From Halanaerobium salsuginis (GTDB taxonomy: Bacteria > Bacillota > Halanaerobiia > Halanaerobiales > Halanaerobiaceae), in assembly GCF_900114545.1 (NCBI RefSeq), contig NZ_FOTI01000002.1, forward strand, positions 96,343 through 160,342: 64,000 nucleotides of DNA. The letters are read 5' to 3'. The notes below the pieces were generated by a model. It was not told the origin of the DNA. It saw nothing but the letters and a program-made list of their open reading frames with translations, and ran no database searches. The position numbers were made by a program, and so were the translations under genes. Of this stretch, positions 27,310 through 36,637 are shown one piece after another. Position 1 is the first letter of the stretch. Each line of letters opens with the position of its first letter.

Positions 27310-28836
27310 ATGTACAGCTATTTATATTCTAGTGTAATCAGTGGTGTAAAAGCAGAAATAGTTAGAGTAGAAATAGATATTTCACGGGGATTACCTGGTT
27401 TTAATATAGTTGGTCTAGCTGGCAAAACAGTCAAAGAATCTGCCCAACGAGTCCGTTCAGCGATTATTAACTCTGGTTTTGAATGGCCAGTTAAAAAAAT
27501 AACAGTTAATCTTGCCCCAGGTAATATTAATAAATATGGTTCTCATTTTGATCTTGCTATTGCAGCTGCACTATTAGAATGTTCAGGTCAAATTAAAATC
27601 ATTGATAAAGCAAAAACAATCTTAGCAGGAGAACTCAATTTAAATGGTAAAATCAACTCTGTTAAAGGGCTAATCTCAATGTTAATTGAAGCTAAAAATA
27701 ATAATTTTAAACAAGCAGTTTTACCTGCTGCTAATAAAACAGAAAGCTCTTTAGTTAAAAGTATTGACTACTATTTAATCGATCATTTAAAACAAATAAA
27801 TAAATTTAATCACTATTCTTCAGATAATTCAAAACAAATTAAACAAAATAACTATACAGCAAAGAAATATCCCGATCTATCTGAGATTAAGGGTCAGAAA
27901 AATGCTAAAGAAGCAATTTTAACAGCTGCTGCTGGTGGCCATAATTTGCTTTTGATCGGTCCCCCTGGTTGTGGAAAAACAGTTCTTGCTCAATCAATAG
28001 TTAAATTATTACCGCCTCTAGATAAAAAGGAGTTTTTAGAAACAGCCTCTATTTATAGTATTTCAGATAATTTAGCTGAGTTAAATTTAAACAAACGCTA
28101 TCGACCTTTTGTTGCACCACATCATTCAATAACAAGCGCAGCTTTAATTGGAGGTGGGAAAATACCAGCCCCTGGTGAAATATCACTGGCTCATAATGGA
28201 GTGCTTTTTTTAGATGAACTACCTGAATTTAAAAATAGAGTATTGGCTAATTTAAGAGAACCATTAGAAAATAAATCAATAAAAATTGTTCGTCAGCAGG
28301 GCAGTTTTTATTTCCCGGCCAACTTTCAATTCATTGCTGCAATGAATCCCTGCCCCTGTGGTTTTGCTGGAGTTAAAAACAGAGAATGTCGCTGCTCAGA
28401 AAGAGATATAATTCGCTATCAGCAAAAATTATCTGGCCCACTTAAGGACAGAATTGATCTTCAAGTTGAGGTTCTTCCTTTAGCAAAAGAAGAAATTTTG
28501 AATAAAAATTCAGTTCAAGCAAAGATTAACTATCAAAGCAAAGTGAAAGACGCTCTGGCTAGACAGAATTTTCGCTATCAAAATACAAAAATAAAAAACA
28601 ATTCCGAATTGGAATTACATGATTTAGATAAATACTGTAAATTATCAGAGACAAGCAGTTATCTGCTTGATCAAGCCTTTGCTGAATTAAAGTTAAGTAT
28701 AAGAGGCTATATTAGATTAATAAGAGTTGCCAGAACAATAGCAGATCTCAATCAAAATGAGAAAATTAAAGATGAAGATTTATTTAAAGCAATTGATTTT
28801 CGCTGGTATGCAGAAAAATCAGAAATGCTGCTTTAA
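27310..28836 (+). CDS. comM: ComM/YifB family Mg chelatase-like AAA ATPase
   Basis: Hexameric helicase that promotes branch migration during natural transformation. An N-terminal Lon-like S5 fold (~1-165) holds GLPGFNIVGLAGKTVKESAQRVRSA in pieces. The AAA+ domain carries Walker A GPPGCGKT (~218-225) and Walker B LFLDELPEF. It has the Cys cluster MNPCPCGFAGVKNRECRC and a C-terminal Mg-chelatase-C domain (LSIRGYIRLIRVARTIADL). Length 508 aa. Ribosome site GAAAGG. Its last 18 nt overlap the end of the convergent queT gene. Confidence 0.95.
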   Translation: MYSYLYSSVISGVKAEIVRVEIDISRGLPGFNIVGLAGKTVKESAQRVRSAIINSGFEWPVKKITVNLAPGNINKYGSHFDLAIAAALLECSGQIKIIDKAKTILAGELNLNGKINSVKGLISMLIEAKNNNFKQAVLPAANKTESSLVKSIDYYLIDHLKQINKFNHYSSDNSKQIKQNNYTAKKYPDLSEIKGQKNAKEAILTAAAGGHNLLLIGPPGCGKTVLAQSIVKLLPPLDKKEFLETASIYSISDNLAELNLNKRYRPFVAPHHSITSAALIGGGKIPAPGEISLAHNGVLFLDELPEFKNRVLANLREPLENKSIKIVRQQGSFYFPANFQFIAAMNPCPCGFAGVKNRECRCSERDIIRYQQKLSGPLKDRIDLQVEVLPLAKEEILNKNSVQAKINYQSKVKDALARQNFRYQNTKIKNNSELELHDLDKYCKLSETSSYLLDQAFAELKLSIRGYIRLIRVARTIADLNQNEKIKDEDLFKAIDFRWYAEKSEMLL

Positions 28837-29265
28837 ATATTTAACTAATGGTATACCAAGAATAACCACTACAACCGCTTCACTGGCTCCAATCTGCAGG
28901 ACAGTTAACCAATAAGGTAAAGAAAATAATAAATGTAGATAAATACTGATTAAAAAAGCATTAAAAAGAATTGGGCTTAAATAAGCAATTATGTTATTTC
29001 TATTCTTATAAGTAACATAAGCTGCTAATAAAGTAACTAAACTACCGCCAATAATGTCTACCATACCAAGGCCACCAATAATATTAGCCAGAAGTACTCC
29101 TAAAAATAAAGCTGGCACTGCTTCTGGAAAAATTATTGGCAAAACAGTTAGAGCTTCTGCTGCTCGGAACTGAATCGGACCAAAACTAACTGGAGCTAAG
29201 AAATAAGTTATTGCAATATAAAGAGCTGTAATAGCAGCTCCTCTTGCTAATTTTTTAGTCTTCAT
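28819..29265 (-). CDS. queT: QueT-type (DUF988) queuosine precursor transporter component
   Basis: Membrane S-component of an ECF-like transporter for a queuosine precursor such as preQ1. The N-terminus carries the family signature AITYFLAPVSFGPIQFRAAEALTVLP in segments, and the 148-aa length with four to five helices fits. The ATG at 29265 is inside the end of rnhB (11-nt overlap), with GGAAGGATG as ribosome site. No preQ1 riboswitch precedes it, as it is internal to an operon. The substrate is inferred from family. Confidence 0.85.
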   Translation of the reverse strand: MKTKKLARGAAITALYIAITYFLAPVSFGPIQFRAAEALTVLPIIFPEAVPALFLGVLLANIIGGLGMVDIIGGSLVTLLAAYVTYKNRNNIIAYLSPILFNAFLISIYLHLLFSLPYWLTVLQIGASEAVVVVILGIPLVKYLKQHF

Positions 29266-30106
29266 TTAATTCATCCTTCCTAATTTTTCCTAACGGTACT
29301 TTAGCAAATGTCTGCCGATGAATTGGAGTTGCACCATATTTATTTAAAGCTGCAATATGCTCAGCTGTTCCATAGCCCTTATTAGAAGCCAAATTGTATT
29401 CGGGATACTTTTTCGCATATTCAAAAATCAAATTATCTCTAGTCACCTTAGCAATAATTGAAGCTGCTGCAATTGTATTAACTTTTGCATCACCATTTAT
29501 GACTGCCTGCTGCTCAACTGAAATTCCCGGGATTACTGCATTACCATCAATTAATAATAAATCGGGATTACACTTTAAATTGGGAAGTAAATCTTTAACA
29601 GCTCTCTTCATTGCAACAAAGGTTGCCTCTCTAATATTATATTTATCAATTTCTAGATTTGATGCCTGGCCAACTCCAATGAGCGCTTTCTCTTTAATTT
29701 CAATAAATAATTCTTCTCTTCTAGATTGAGAAAGTTGTTTTGAATCATCAAGCCCATAAATAGGTTGATTAAGATCTAAAATTACAGCTGCCGCAACAAC
29801 AGGACCAGCCAGCGGGCCACGGCCAGCTTCATCAATACCTACAATTGAATTATAACCCTGATCTTGAAATTTTTTGATTAATAAATTCATTTTTTCCCAT
29901 TTATTTAGCAGTTTTTCTTTTTTAATTAACTGCTTATTTAATTTTTTAGCTAATTTTTTTATTCCCTGCCTTGAATCTTGATTTAAAAGTGTAATTAGTT
30001 TAGAATACTCAGCAGCCACTGTCTTCTCAGTCAGAAAAGCTTTTACTTCCTTAATTGTTAGCTGACTAAAATCTGGATACTGCTTATCAGATAGTTTATG
30101 CTTCAA
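29255..30106 (-). CDS. rnhB: Ribonuclease HII
   Basis: Removes ribonucleotides from DNA and RNA primers. Catalytic Asp92-Glu93 lie in VGIDEAGRGPLAGP, with further acidic residues in IYGLDDSKQLS and LLIDGN. An N-terminal helical extension of ~80 residues precedes the catalytic domain, as in Bacillus RNase HII. It starts at TTG (30106) with an AGGTGTG site; 283 aa. It follows rbgA by 9 nt, the same order as in Bacillus (rplS-rbgA-rnhB). Confidence 0.97.
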   Translation of the reverse strand: MKHKLSDKQYPDFSQLTIKEVKAFLTEKTVAAEYSKLITLLNQDSRQGIKKLAKKLNKQLIKKEKLLNKWEKMNLLIKKFQDQGYNSIVGIDEAGRGPLAGPVVAAAVILDLNQPIYGLDDSKQLSQSRREELFIEIKEKALIGVGQASNLEIDKYNIREATFVAMKRAVKDLLPNLKCNPDLLLIDGNAVIPGISVEQQAVINGDAKVNTIAAASIIAKVTRDNLIFEYAKKYPEYNLASNKGYGTAEHIAALNKYGATPIHRQTFAKVPLGKIRKDELNED

Positions 30107-30115
30107 TTTTCACAC

Positions 30116-30973
30116 CTACATTTCTGTAATTTCTGCTGGAGTTTCCAGAGAAACTCTACCTAAATTACCAGCTCTAAAATCAGTAATTATAATTCCAGCT
30201 GCTCGATTACGATCAACTTTTCCACCGGTCATTAAGCAACCTCTTTTTCTACCTATATCAGCTAAAATATCATAAGGATGGTCTGCTAAATAATCAAGCT
30301 TATAAGCTTCTAAAAGCAGCTTCTCATTTATTATAGTTATAAACTTAATTAGTTTATAAGCAGCTAATTCAAAATCAAAAACATCATTATCAACTGCTCC
30401 TGTTAAAGCCAATTTATAAGCTTTATCTTCATCAGAAAATTTAGGCCATAAAATACCGGGGGTATCTAAGAGACGAACTTTTTTTCCAACATTCACCCAT
30501 TGACGTCCGCGAGTAACACCAGGCTTATTTCCAATAGTAGTTATTTTTGAACCAGCTAGCAAATTAATTAACGCTGATTTGCCTACATTAGGAATACCAA
30601 TAATCATTACCCGGAGTCGTCTTGACTTCCTTCCCTTAGCAGCTAATTTTGAACTTAAACGATCATGATTATTATTCAAAATACTTTTTAATTCACTAAC
30701 CCCTTCACCTGTTAAAGAATTAAGTAAAACCGCTGCTTCTGAGTTGTTATCATAAAATTCCAACCATTGTTCATTTAGCTCCTGAGCAGCTAAATCTTTT
30801 TTATTTAAAACTGTAACTTTACTTTGTTCATTAATTAGCTGGCGCAGATCAGGATTCTGACTGCTCAGTGGAATTCGTGCATCAACAACTTCAATAATTA
30901 TATCCACTAATTTTAAATCAGCTTTTAAAATTCTCTTTGCTTTTGCCATGTGACCAGGATACCATTGTATCAT
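30116..30973 (-). CDS. rbgA: Ribosome biogenesis GTPase RbgA (YlqF)
   Basis: GTPase for late 50S subunit assembly. The GTPase motifs are circularly permuted: G4 NKKD (57-60) comes before G1 GIPNVGKS (126-133), then GVTRGRQW (G2) and LDTPGI (G3). The N-terminus has MIQWYPGHMAKAKR, typical of the family. The 285-aa C-terminus forms the helical RNA-binding part. The ATG at 30973 has AAGGAG. It is separated from rplS by a terminator, so it may depend on read-through. Confidence 0.96.
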   Translation of the reverse strand: MIQWYPGHMAKAKRILKADLKLVDIIIEVVDARIPLSSQNPDLRQLINEQSKVTVLNKKDLAAQELNEQWLEFYDNNSEAAVLLNSLTGEGVSELKSILNNNHDRLSSKLAAKGRKSRRLRVMIIGIPNVGKSALINLLAGSKITTIGNKPGVTRGRQWVNVGKKVRLLDTPGILWPKFSDEDKAYKLALTGAVDNDVFDFELAAYKLIKFITIINEKLLLEAYKLDYLADHPYDILADIGRKRGCLMTGGKVDRNRAAGIIITDFRAGNLGRVSLETPAEITEM

Positions 30974-31007
30974 TTTATAACTCCTTACTAAAAATTATTC
31001 TATTCAA

Positions 31008-31038
31008 ATTTAAAAAGGTGGAGAAAAGTCTCCACCTT
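31008..31038 (-). terminator. Intrinsic terminator after rplS
   Basis: Perfect 10-bp stem AAGGTGGAGA (31015-31024 with 31029-31038), 4-nt loop, T run on the minus strand. It closes the rpsP-khpA-rimM-trmD-rplS unit. Confidence 0.88.
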
Positions 31039-31050
31039 GCATAAATAAAA

Positions 31051-31395
31051 CTAGTCTCTTTTTTCTTTAATTCTGGAAGCTTTTCCTCTTCTATCCCGCA
31101 AGTAGTATAAACGTGATCTTCTTACATCACCACGACGAACTACTTCAATACTGCCAAGTTTGCTGGTATGTAAAGGAAAAGTTCTTTCTACACCAACACC
31201 ATTAGCAACTTTGCGAATAGTAAAATTTTCGTTTAAACCGCCGCCATTTCTTCTGATTACTACACCTCTAAAAGGTTGTAACCTTTCTTTACCACCTTCG
31301 CTGATTCTAACTTTTAAATCTAATGTATCTCCAACAGCAAATTCTGGAATATCATCACGCAGCTGTTCTTTTTCTATTTCATTAATAATGTTCAT
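31051..31395 (-). CDS. rplS: Large ribosomal subunit protein bL19
   Basis: 50S protein at the subunit interface. It shows [52 protein letters not shown] and the basic [20 protein letters not shown] tail. Length 114 aa is standard. The ATG at 31395 has a GAGGAGG site. It closes the rpsP-rimM-trmD-rplS operon. Confidence 0.98.
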   Translation of the reverse strand: MNIINEIEKEQLRDDIPEFAVGDTLDLKVRISEGGKERLQPFRGVVIRRNGGGLNENFTIRKVANGVGVERTFPLHTSKLGSIEVVRRGDVRRSRLYYLRDRRGKASRIKEKRD

Positions 31396-31424
31396 CTATA
31401 AACCTCCTCTCAAAGCATTAAATT

Positions 31425-32009
31425 TTATTCTTCCCACCAGGGATCAGCTAGCAATCTATCTATAATTATAGAAGCAGCACTTCTAACAGAAAGGTGATTA
31501 AAATCTCCTCTCCCCCAGACAGGTTTCAAAATATAGTCACAATCAGTTACCATTTTTTCAGTTAGTCCGTAGCCAGTGCCATAAATAATTAAAAATGGCC
31601 TTTCCTGTTTTTGCAGCTCAGAGCGCATTGCTGAATAACCAATTGTATTGGGATATTCTTTAGCATCAGTAGCAATTAAAAAAGGCTCCTGACCAGTTTC
31701 AGCTTTTATATCAGCTTTTACATCTTCAAGCTCAGCTGCTATATCTAAAACTGAAAATGCTTGATGTCTGTTATAAACATACTCAGCACCTCTGCCACCA
31801 GTCCAGTAATCACGAACTCGTTCAACTAATTCCTGTTGAGACTCTAAATTATTAACAATATAATATTTTTTAATATCATATGTTTTTGCAGCTCTTGCAA
31901 TATCATGTAAATCATAATTAGTTACAGTTGTAGTTATAATATCGCCACGTTTATTATAGATTGGATTATGAATCAAAGCTAAATAAACATTGGCTTCAAT
32001 CTTGGCCAT
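31425..32009 (-). CDS. TrmD-linked SAM-dependent RNA methyltransferase family protein (Methyltrn_RNA_4 type)
   Basis: Predicted SPOUT-type (trefoil-knot) RNA methyltransferase of unassigned target, found between trmD and rplS in several anaerobic lineages. Visible parts: N-terminal [32 protein letters not shown] in pieces, [16 protein letters not shown] as a Gly-rich SAM-binding loop, and [30 protein letters not shown] resembling the SPOUT knot. I start at the ATG at 32009 (194 aa), which has AAGGGTGA upstream; the frame extends to a TTG at 32030 without a site. It overlaps trmD by 14 nt. Confidence 0.85.
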   Translation of the reverse strand: MAKIEANVYLALIHNPIYNKRGDIITTTVTNYDLHDIARAAKTYDIKKYYIVNNLESQQELVERVRDYWTGGRGAEYVYNRHQAFSVLDIAAELEDVKADIKAETGQEPFLIATDAKEYPNTIGYSAMRSELQKQERPFLIIYGTGYGLTEKMVTDCDYILKPVWGRGDFNHLSVRSAASIIIDRLLADPWWEE

Positions 32010-32754
32010 CAAATTCACCCTTAAGTTCAAGCTTTATTTCAGCAAGTAATTCTAAATCCTGATCAGTCAACTTTTTAGTTTCAAGCAAATCTTTTCTTCT
32101 TAAAAAAGTTCTTTTTAGTGATTCTTTGCGGCGCCAGCGCTCTATTAATTGATGATTACCGCTCAATAAAATTTCTGGTACTTTTAGGCCTCTAAATTCG
32201 CGCGGCCTCGTATAATGAGGATGCTCCAAGAGACCATTGTAAAAAGAATCCTGCTGAGAAGAAGCTGCTGCTCCTAAAACTCCTGTTAAAAGTCGAGAAA
32301 CAGAATCAACTAGAACCATAGCCGGTAGTTCTCCTCCAGTTAAAACATAATCTCCAATTGAAATCTCTTCGTCAACAATAGTCTCTCTAATTCGTTCATC
32401 AATTCCTTCATAATGACCACAAATTAATGTTAAAGCTTTTTCTTGACTTAGTTCTTTAACCTTTTTTTGAGTTAATTGCTTTCCCTGTGGACTCATTAAA
32501 ATAGTTTTAGACTGAACATCTCGCTTAGCTTGAAGACTCTGCCAGGCTTTAAAAATAGGTTCAGCTTTTAAAACCATTCCTGCCCCACCACCATATGGAG
32601 GCTCATCTGTTGTATGATGTTTATCCTCAGTAAAATCACGGATATTAACTGTATTGATATTTATCAAATCATTTTGTCTGGCTCTTTTTAAAATACTCTC
32701 ACTAAAAGGTCCAACAAACATCTCTGGAAAAAGGGTTAAAATTTCAAAAAACAT
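31996..32754 (-). CDS. trmD: tRNA (guanine-N1)-methyltransferase
   Basis: Methylates G37 of tRNAs with G36, preventing frameshifting. The SPOUT knot is seen as [38 protein letters not shown] and [11 protein letters not shown]. The N-terminal [13 protein letters not shown] and [13 protein letters not shown] are typical. The 252-aa length fits. The ATG at 32754 has AGGAG. The tRNA-Leu(CAG) at the right end of this window carries G37 next to G36 and would be a substrate. Confidence 0.97.
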   Translation of the reverse strand: MFFEILTLFPEMFVGPFSESILKRARQNDLININTVNIRDFTEDKHHTTDEPPYGGGAGMVLKAEPIFKAWQSLQAKRDVQSKTILMSPQGKQLTQKKVKELSQEKALTLICGHYEGIDERIRETIVDEEISIGDYVLTGGELPAMVLVDSVSRLLTGVLGAAASSQQDSFYNGLLEHPHYTRPREFRGLKVPEILLSGNHQLIERWRRKESLKRTFLRRKDLLETKKLTDQDLELLAEIKLELKGEFDGQD

Positions 32755-32765
32755 AAAGTCAGCTC

Positions 32766-33278
32766 CTAAAGCTCTAAAATTCCTGGAATTGGATCAACTA
32801 TTAACTTATTTTGCTCAAAATCAATTTCAATTATCATTTCATGAGTGGCCGGTAACATATATTCTTTTTTGCTTCCTTTGATAAGGAAAATATCAGTTCC
32901 AGCTGTGGTTATTACATCAATTAATTCTCCTAAATAATCATTATTCTTTAGATAAACCTGCAGCCCCACTAAATCACTAATATAGTAATTATCCTCAGGC
33001 AGTAAATACTTTTCAGAATCAGTAATTAAAAGTTGATAATTTTTTAGTTCTTCAGCCTGGCTAATTGAATCTATGCCAGCAAATTTAATTATTACAAATT
33101 GTTTATGAAATCTAACATACTCAATTTCCAGCTCTTTAAAATTATCCCCTCTTTTTAGATAAATAGAGTCCAATTCTAAAAATCTTTCTGGTAGATCAGT
33201 AGTTGCTTTAACTCTAACCTCACCTTTATTACCCTGAAAACGAGTTATTTGTCCAATTTTTAAATAGCTAGCATCCAA
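32766..33278 (-). CDS. rimM: Ribosome maturation factor RimM
   Basis: 16S rRNA processing factor for 30S head assembly, binding uS19. It has an N-terminal RimM domain ([26 protein letters not shown]) and a C-terminal PRC barrel (~95-170, [12 protein letters not shown]... and [30 protein letters not shown]). Length 170 aa. The ATG at 33278 has a GGTGA site. Position between khpA and trmD is conserved in Firmicutes. Confidence 0.96.
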   Translation of the reverse strand: MDASYLKIGQITRFQGNKGEVRVKATTDLPERFLELDSIYLKRGDNFKELEIEYVRFHKQFVIIKFAGIDSISQAEELKNYQLLITDSEKYLLPEDNYYISDLVGLQVYLKNNDYLGELIDVITTAGTDIFLIKGSKKEYMLPATHEMIIEIDFEQNKLIVDPIPGILEL

Positions 33279-33300
33279 TTATTTCACCGACCTATAAAAT

Positions 33301-33528
33301 TTATTTAATATCAACTTTAACTTTGCTACCTTGCTTAGCAGCTGCAGCATTAGCAACAGTCCGGATAGCTTTTGCAATTCTACCCCGTCTGCCAATTACT
33401 TTTCCCATATCATCTTCTGCCACTGAAAGTTCAACTGTTACAGATTTATTATTTTCAATTCTGTTGACTTCAACTTCAGCCGGATTATCAACTATAGATT
33501 TGGCAATAAATTCTACTACTTTTTGCAT
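33301..33528 (-). CDS. khpA: KH-domain RNA-binding protein KhpA (YlqC)
   Basis: Small RNA-binding protein with one KH domain. The GxxG loop is in GKVIGRRGRIAKAIRT (residues ~41-56). At 75 aa it has the normal length. It often pairs with KhpB/Jag in Firmicutes to regulate cell division and elongation; the partner is outside this window. The ATG at 33528 has GGAGG. It lies 17 nt after rpsP. Confidence 0.95.
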   Translation of the reverse strand: MQKVVEFIAKSIVDNPAEVEVNRIENNKSVTVELSVAEDDMGKVIGRRGRIAKAIRTVANAAAAKQGSKVKVDIK

Positions 33529-33545
33529 GGGACAACCTCCCTTAA

Positions 33546-33809
33546 TTAATCATTACCGTGGAATTTAGCCATTACACCTGATTTTTTCAGTAAAGATTTT
33601 ACTGTATCTGAAGGTTTTGCACCATTGTTTAACCATTTTAGTGCTTTTTCTTCATCAATATTATAGGTTTCAGGTTCTGTTGTAGGATCATAAAAACCTA
33701 ATTCTTCCACAAAATATCCCTGTGGAGCTCTTTTTGAATCAGAAACGATCAGTCTGTATGATGCATTACGCTTACTTCCTGTTCTTTTTAAACGAATTTT
33801 AACTGCCAT
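33546..33809 (-). CDS. rpsP: Small ribosomal subunit protein bS16
   Basis: 30S protein. MAVKIRLKRTGSKRNASYRLIV is the classic N-terminus; ELGFYDP and the ALKWLNNGAKPSDTVKSLLKKSG block follow. Length 87 aa. The ATG at 33809 has AAAGGAGG. The 100-nt gap to ffh holds only a weak AATAG/CTATT hairpin and no clear promoter, so it may be read from ylxM-ffh. Confidence 0.98.
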   Translation of the reverse strand: MAVKIRLKRTGSKRNASYRLIVSDSKRAPQGYFVEELGFYDPTTEPETYNIDEEKALKWLNNGAKPSDTVKSLLKKSGVMAKFHGND

Positions 33810-33909
33810 CTATTAAACACCTCCTTTCGTTAGCCTGCTAAAACTAACTTTTATAAAAATAGTAGTAAAAGCTATTATTGGGGTAGTAGTTTTAATAAAA
33901 TAATCTTTA

Positions 33910-35247
33910 CTAACCGAAAAATGGTAATTTAAAACCACCTTTTTTCATTTTCCCACTATTTAATTGCTTCATCATTTTTTTAGTTTGTTTAAACTGCTTT
34001 AACAACCGGTTAACATCCTGAATACTCGTTCCACTACCCAAAGCAATTCTTTTTCTTCTGCTGCCATTAATCACTTCCGGATCTCTTCGTTCCCCAGGTG
34101 TCATTGAAGATATAATAGCCTCTATATGATCAAGCTGTTTATCATCAACCTGAAGGTTTTTAAGCTGTTTAGCCTCTCCAATACCTGGTATCATGCCTAA
34201 TAGTTCATCCATTGGCCCCATATTACGTACTTGATCCATCTGCTCCATGAAATCTTCTAAAGTGAATTCATTTTTACGCAATTTTTCTTCTAAAGCTGCA
34301 GCTTTTTCTTTATCAATACTTTTTTCAGCCTTTTCAATTAAACTTAAGACATCACCCATTCCTAAAATGCGGGAAGCCATTCTGTCAGGATGAAATTCTT
34401 CTAAATCAGCTAATTTTTCTCCTGTCCCAGCAAACTTAATCGGTTTACCTGTAATTGCTTTAATTGATAAAGCTGCTCCACCCCGGGCATCACCATCCAT
34501 TTTAGTTAAAATAACACCGTTAATATCAAGGCGCTGATCAAAGTTTTTAGCTACATTTACTGCATCCTGACCAGTCATTGCATCAACAACTAATAAAATT
34601 TCATCTGGTTCAACAGCTGCTTTAACTTCTTCTAATTCAGCCATCATTTCTTGATCTATATGCAAACGACCTGCTGTATCAAGAATAATTAAATCACAAT
34701 TATGAGAAGCAGCGTAATTAATACTGCCCCGGGCAATATCAACTGGATCACTATCATCGCCCATTGAAAAAACAGGTATTTCTAGTCTTTCTCCTAACAC
34801 CTGAAGCTGACGGATGGCTGCCGGACGATAAACATCTCCAGCAACTAACAGAGGCTTTTTACCATCTTTAGCAAACTTACGGGCTAATTTACCAGCACTC
34901 GTTGTTTTACCAGATCCCTGCAGACCGGCCATCATAATAATAGTTGGTGGCTCAGAAGAAATAGCTATTTCTTCTTTACTGCCCCCCATTAATTCTTGCA
35001 TTTCTTCATTCACAATTTTAATAACATGCTGGCCTGGAGTTAAACTTTCCATAACTTCCTTACCAACAGCTCTTTCTTCAATTTTATTAATAAACTTTTT
35101 TACTACTTTGTAATTAACATCAGCTTCTAGAAGTGCCATTTTAACTTCTTTTAAAGCTGCTTTAACATCTTTTTCATTAAGTTTTCCCTTACCTCTTAAT
35201 TTATCAAAAGTATCCTGCAGCTTTTCAGCAAGATTAGAAAATATCAT
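33910..35247 (-). CDS. ffh: Signal recognition particle protein Ffh
   Basis: SRP54 GTPase that binds signal peptides and targets ribosomes to the membrane through FtsY. An N domain (1-~90) is followed by a G domain with GLQGSGKTTSAGKLA (~108-122), DTAGR and TKMDGDARGGAA. The C-terminal M domain is Met-rich (DELLGMIPGIG, KQTKKMMKQLNSGKMKK) and binds the 4.5S RNA with GERRDPEVINGSRRKRIALGSG. Length 445 aa. The ATG at 35247 has GAGGAGG. Gene ylxM is 13 nt upstream, as in most Firmicutes. Confidence 0.97.
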   Translation of the reverse strand: MIFSNLAEKLQDTFDKLRGKGKLNEKDVKAALKEVKMALLEADVNYKVVKKFINKIEERAVGKEVMESLTPGQHVIKIVNEEMQELMGGSKEEIAISSEPPTIIMMAGLQGSGKTTSAGKLARKFAKDGKKPLLVAGDVYRPAAIRQLQVLGERLEIPVFSMGDDSDPVDIARGSINYAASHNCDLIILDTAGRLHIDQEMMAELEEVKAAVEPDEILLVVDAMTGQDAVNVAKNFDQRLDINGVILTKMDGDARGGAALSIKAITGKPIKFAGTGEKLADLEEFHPDRMASRILGMGDVLSLIEKAEKSIDKEKAAALEEKLRKNEFTLEDFMEQMDQVRNMGPMDELLGMIPGIGEAKQLKNLQVDDKQLDHIEAIISSMTPGERRDPEVINGSRRKRIALGSGTSIQDVNRLLKQFKQTKKMMKQLNSGKMKKGGFKLPFFG

Positions 35248-35260
35248 AATTAACCTCCTC

Positions 35261-35605
35261 TTAAAGGAGAGACTTAATCGTCTCCAATTTTTGGCCTAAT
35301 TCGCAATTATTATTTCCTGCAATAAATTTTTTATTAACTAAAATTGTTTCTAGTTCAGAAATTTGCTGTCTCAACTTATTATATTTAGCTAAAAGACCTA
35401 ACTTACTCTCATATTCTTCTAAATTTTCCTCACTTCGATGCAGATGATCATATACTCCCTGTCTGCTAATTTCAAGATTAGCAGCTATTTCGGCCAGAGA
35501 TAAATCATTATAAAAATAATTTTTTATGATCTGCTGCTGTTTATCAGTTAAAAGAGATCCATAAAAATCAAACAACATTGTAATTCTAATAGTTTTTTCT
35601 AACAA
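35261..35605 (-). CDS. ylxM: YlxM, SRP-operon helix-turn-helix protein
   Basis: Small protein that binds the SRP RNA/Ffh complex and modulates FtsY GTPase activity in streptococci; it carries a sigma-70 region-4-like helix-turn-helix. The motif LSLAEIAANLEISRQGVYDHLHR (residues ~36-58) is the HTH, followed by a C-terminal coiled-coil-like helix. I start at TTG 35605 (114 aa, MLEKTIRITMLFDFYGSLL), the family's start; the frame extends upstream to 35674 through a hairpin. Its AGGTGAT ribosome site lies in the 3' arm of that hairpin. Confidence 0.92.
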   Translation of the reverse strand: MLEKTIRITMLFDFYGSLLTDKQQQIIKNYFYNDLSLAEIAANLEISRQGVYDHLHRSEENLEEYESKLGLLAKYNKLRQQISELETILVNKKFIAGNNNCELGQKLETIKSLL

Positions 35606-35644
35606 AAAAATCACCTGTAAAGTTATTTTACTTAACACAGGTGA
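35603..35644 (-). promoter_or_regulatory. Hairpin with T run overlapping the ylxM ribosome site and start codon
   Basis: On the minus strand TCACCTGT (35637-35644) pairs with ACAGGTGA (35611-35618), with an inner AAGT/ACTT extension. Seven T follow (35604-35610). It looks like a terminator behind ftsY, but its 3' arm is the ylxM ribosome site and the T run includes the TTG start codon. Confidence 0.75.
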
Positions 35645-35709
35645 TAGTATATGATATTTTGCGGCTTTTGTCAAGTTTAAATTACAAAATAATGTCCAAA
35701 AACTAAAAC

Positions 35710-36633
35710 TTATTGGTCACTACTAAAAAGTGCTTCGATAAATTCTTCTGGATCAAAATTCTGCAGGTCTTCGGCAGCTTCTCCAACACCAATTAACTTA
35801 ATCGGCAAGCCAAGTTCATTTTTAACAGCAATTACAATTCCACCTTTAGCGGTCCCATCTAATTTGGTTAAAGCTACTCCATCAACATTAACAGCCTGAT
35901 TGAATAGTTTAGCCTGAGCAATAGCATTTTGACCGGTTGTAGCATCTAAAACAAGTAGTACTTCAACACCAGCAGCAATTTCTGCAGCTTCCCGATCAAT
36001 AACTCTTTTAACCTTTTTAAGTTCTTCCATTAAATTTGTTTGAGTATGCAAGCGTCCAGCAGTATCTATAATCAAAAGATCAACATCCCTAGCTCTTGCT
36101 GATTGAACAGCATCATAAGCAACTGCTGCTGCATCAGAGCCTTCCTGCTGAGCAATTACATTTACACCTAAACGATCTCCCCAGATCTGCAGCTGCTCAA
36201 TCGCACCTGCCCGGAAAGTATCTCCAGCAGCCAGCATAACTTTTTTACCCTGATTTTTATATCGACCAGCGATTTTGGCAATAGTTGTTGTCTTACCTGC
36301 TCCATTTACCCCAACTACCATGATAATATTGAGCTTTTTATCTAATTTAAAACCACCTTCTTGATTTTGCAGCATAGTTTGCAACTCTTTTTGAAAATAG
36401 TTCATTAATTCTTCAGGCTCTGTAATATTCTCTGTTTCTACATCTTCCTGTAATTTTTCAATCAGAGCAAAAGTTGTTTTAACTCCTACATCTGCCTGAA
36501 TCAAAACTTCTTCTAATTCTTCAAATAAATCATCATCAATATTTGTTCTCCCAGAAAAAACATTACTTACTTTATCAACAAATCCCTGCTTAGTTTTCCT
36601 TAAACCTTCTTTTAATCTTTGTAAAAAACCCAT
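35710..36633 (-). CDS. ftsY: Signal recognition particle receptor FtsY
   Basis: Membrane-associated GTPase receptor for Ffh. N domain (~1-90), then G domain with GVNGAGKTTTIAKIAG (~108-123), DTAGRLH, VLDATTGQNA, TKLDGTAKGG and the IGVGEAAEDLQNF closing segment. At 307 aa it lacks the acidic A domain of proteobacteria, as usual in Firmicutes. The ATG at 36633 has AAGGAGG at a longer spacing of about 12 nt. It starts 4 nt after smc ends, so the smc-ftsY pair is one unit. Confidence 0.97.
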   Translation of the reverse strand: MGFLQRLKEGLRKTKQGFVDKVSNVFSGRTNIDDDLFEELEEVLIQADVGVKTTFALIEKLQEDVETENITEPEELMNYFQKELQTMLQNQEGGFKLDKKLNIIMVVGVNGAGKTTTIAKIAGRYKNQGKKVMLAAGDTFRAGAIEQLQIWGDRLGVNVIAQQEGSDAAAVAYDAVQSARARDVDLLIIDTAGRLHTQTNLMEELKKVKRVIDREAAEIAAGVEVLLVLDATTGQNAIAQAKLFNQAVNVDGVALTKLDGTAKGGIVIAVKNELGLPIKLIGVGEAAEDLQNFDPEEFIEALFSSDQ

Positions 36634-36637
36634 TTAT

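Noticed and set aside
33810..33909. Possible terminator or promoter between ffh and rpsP
   Set aside because: The best hairpin is five weak A/T-rich pairs and no -35/-10 pair with good spacing is visible.
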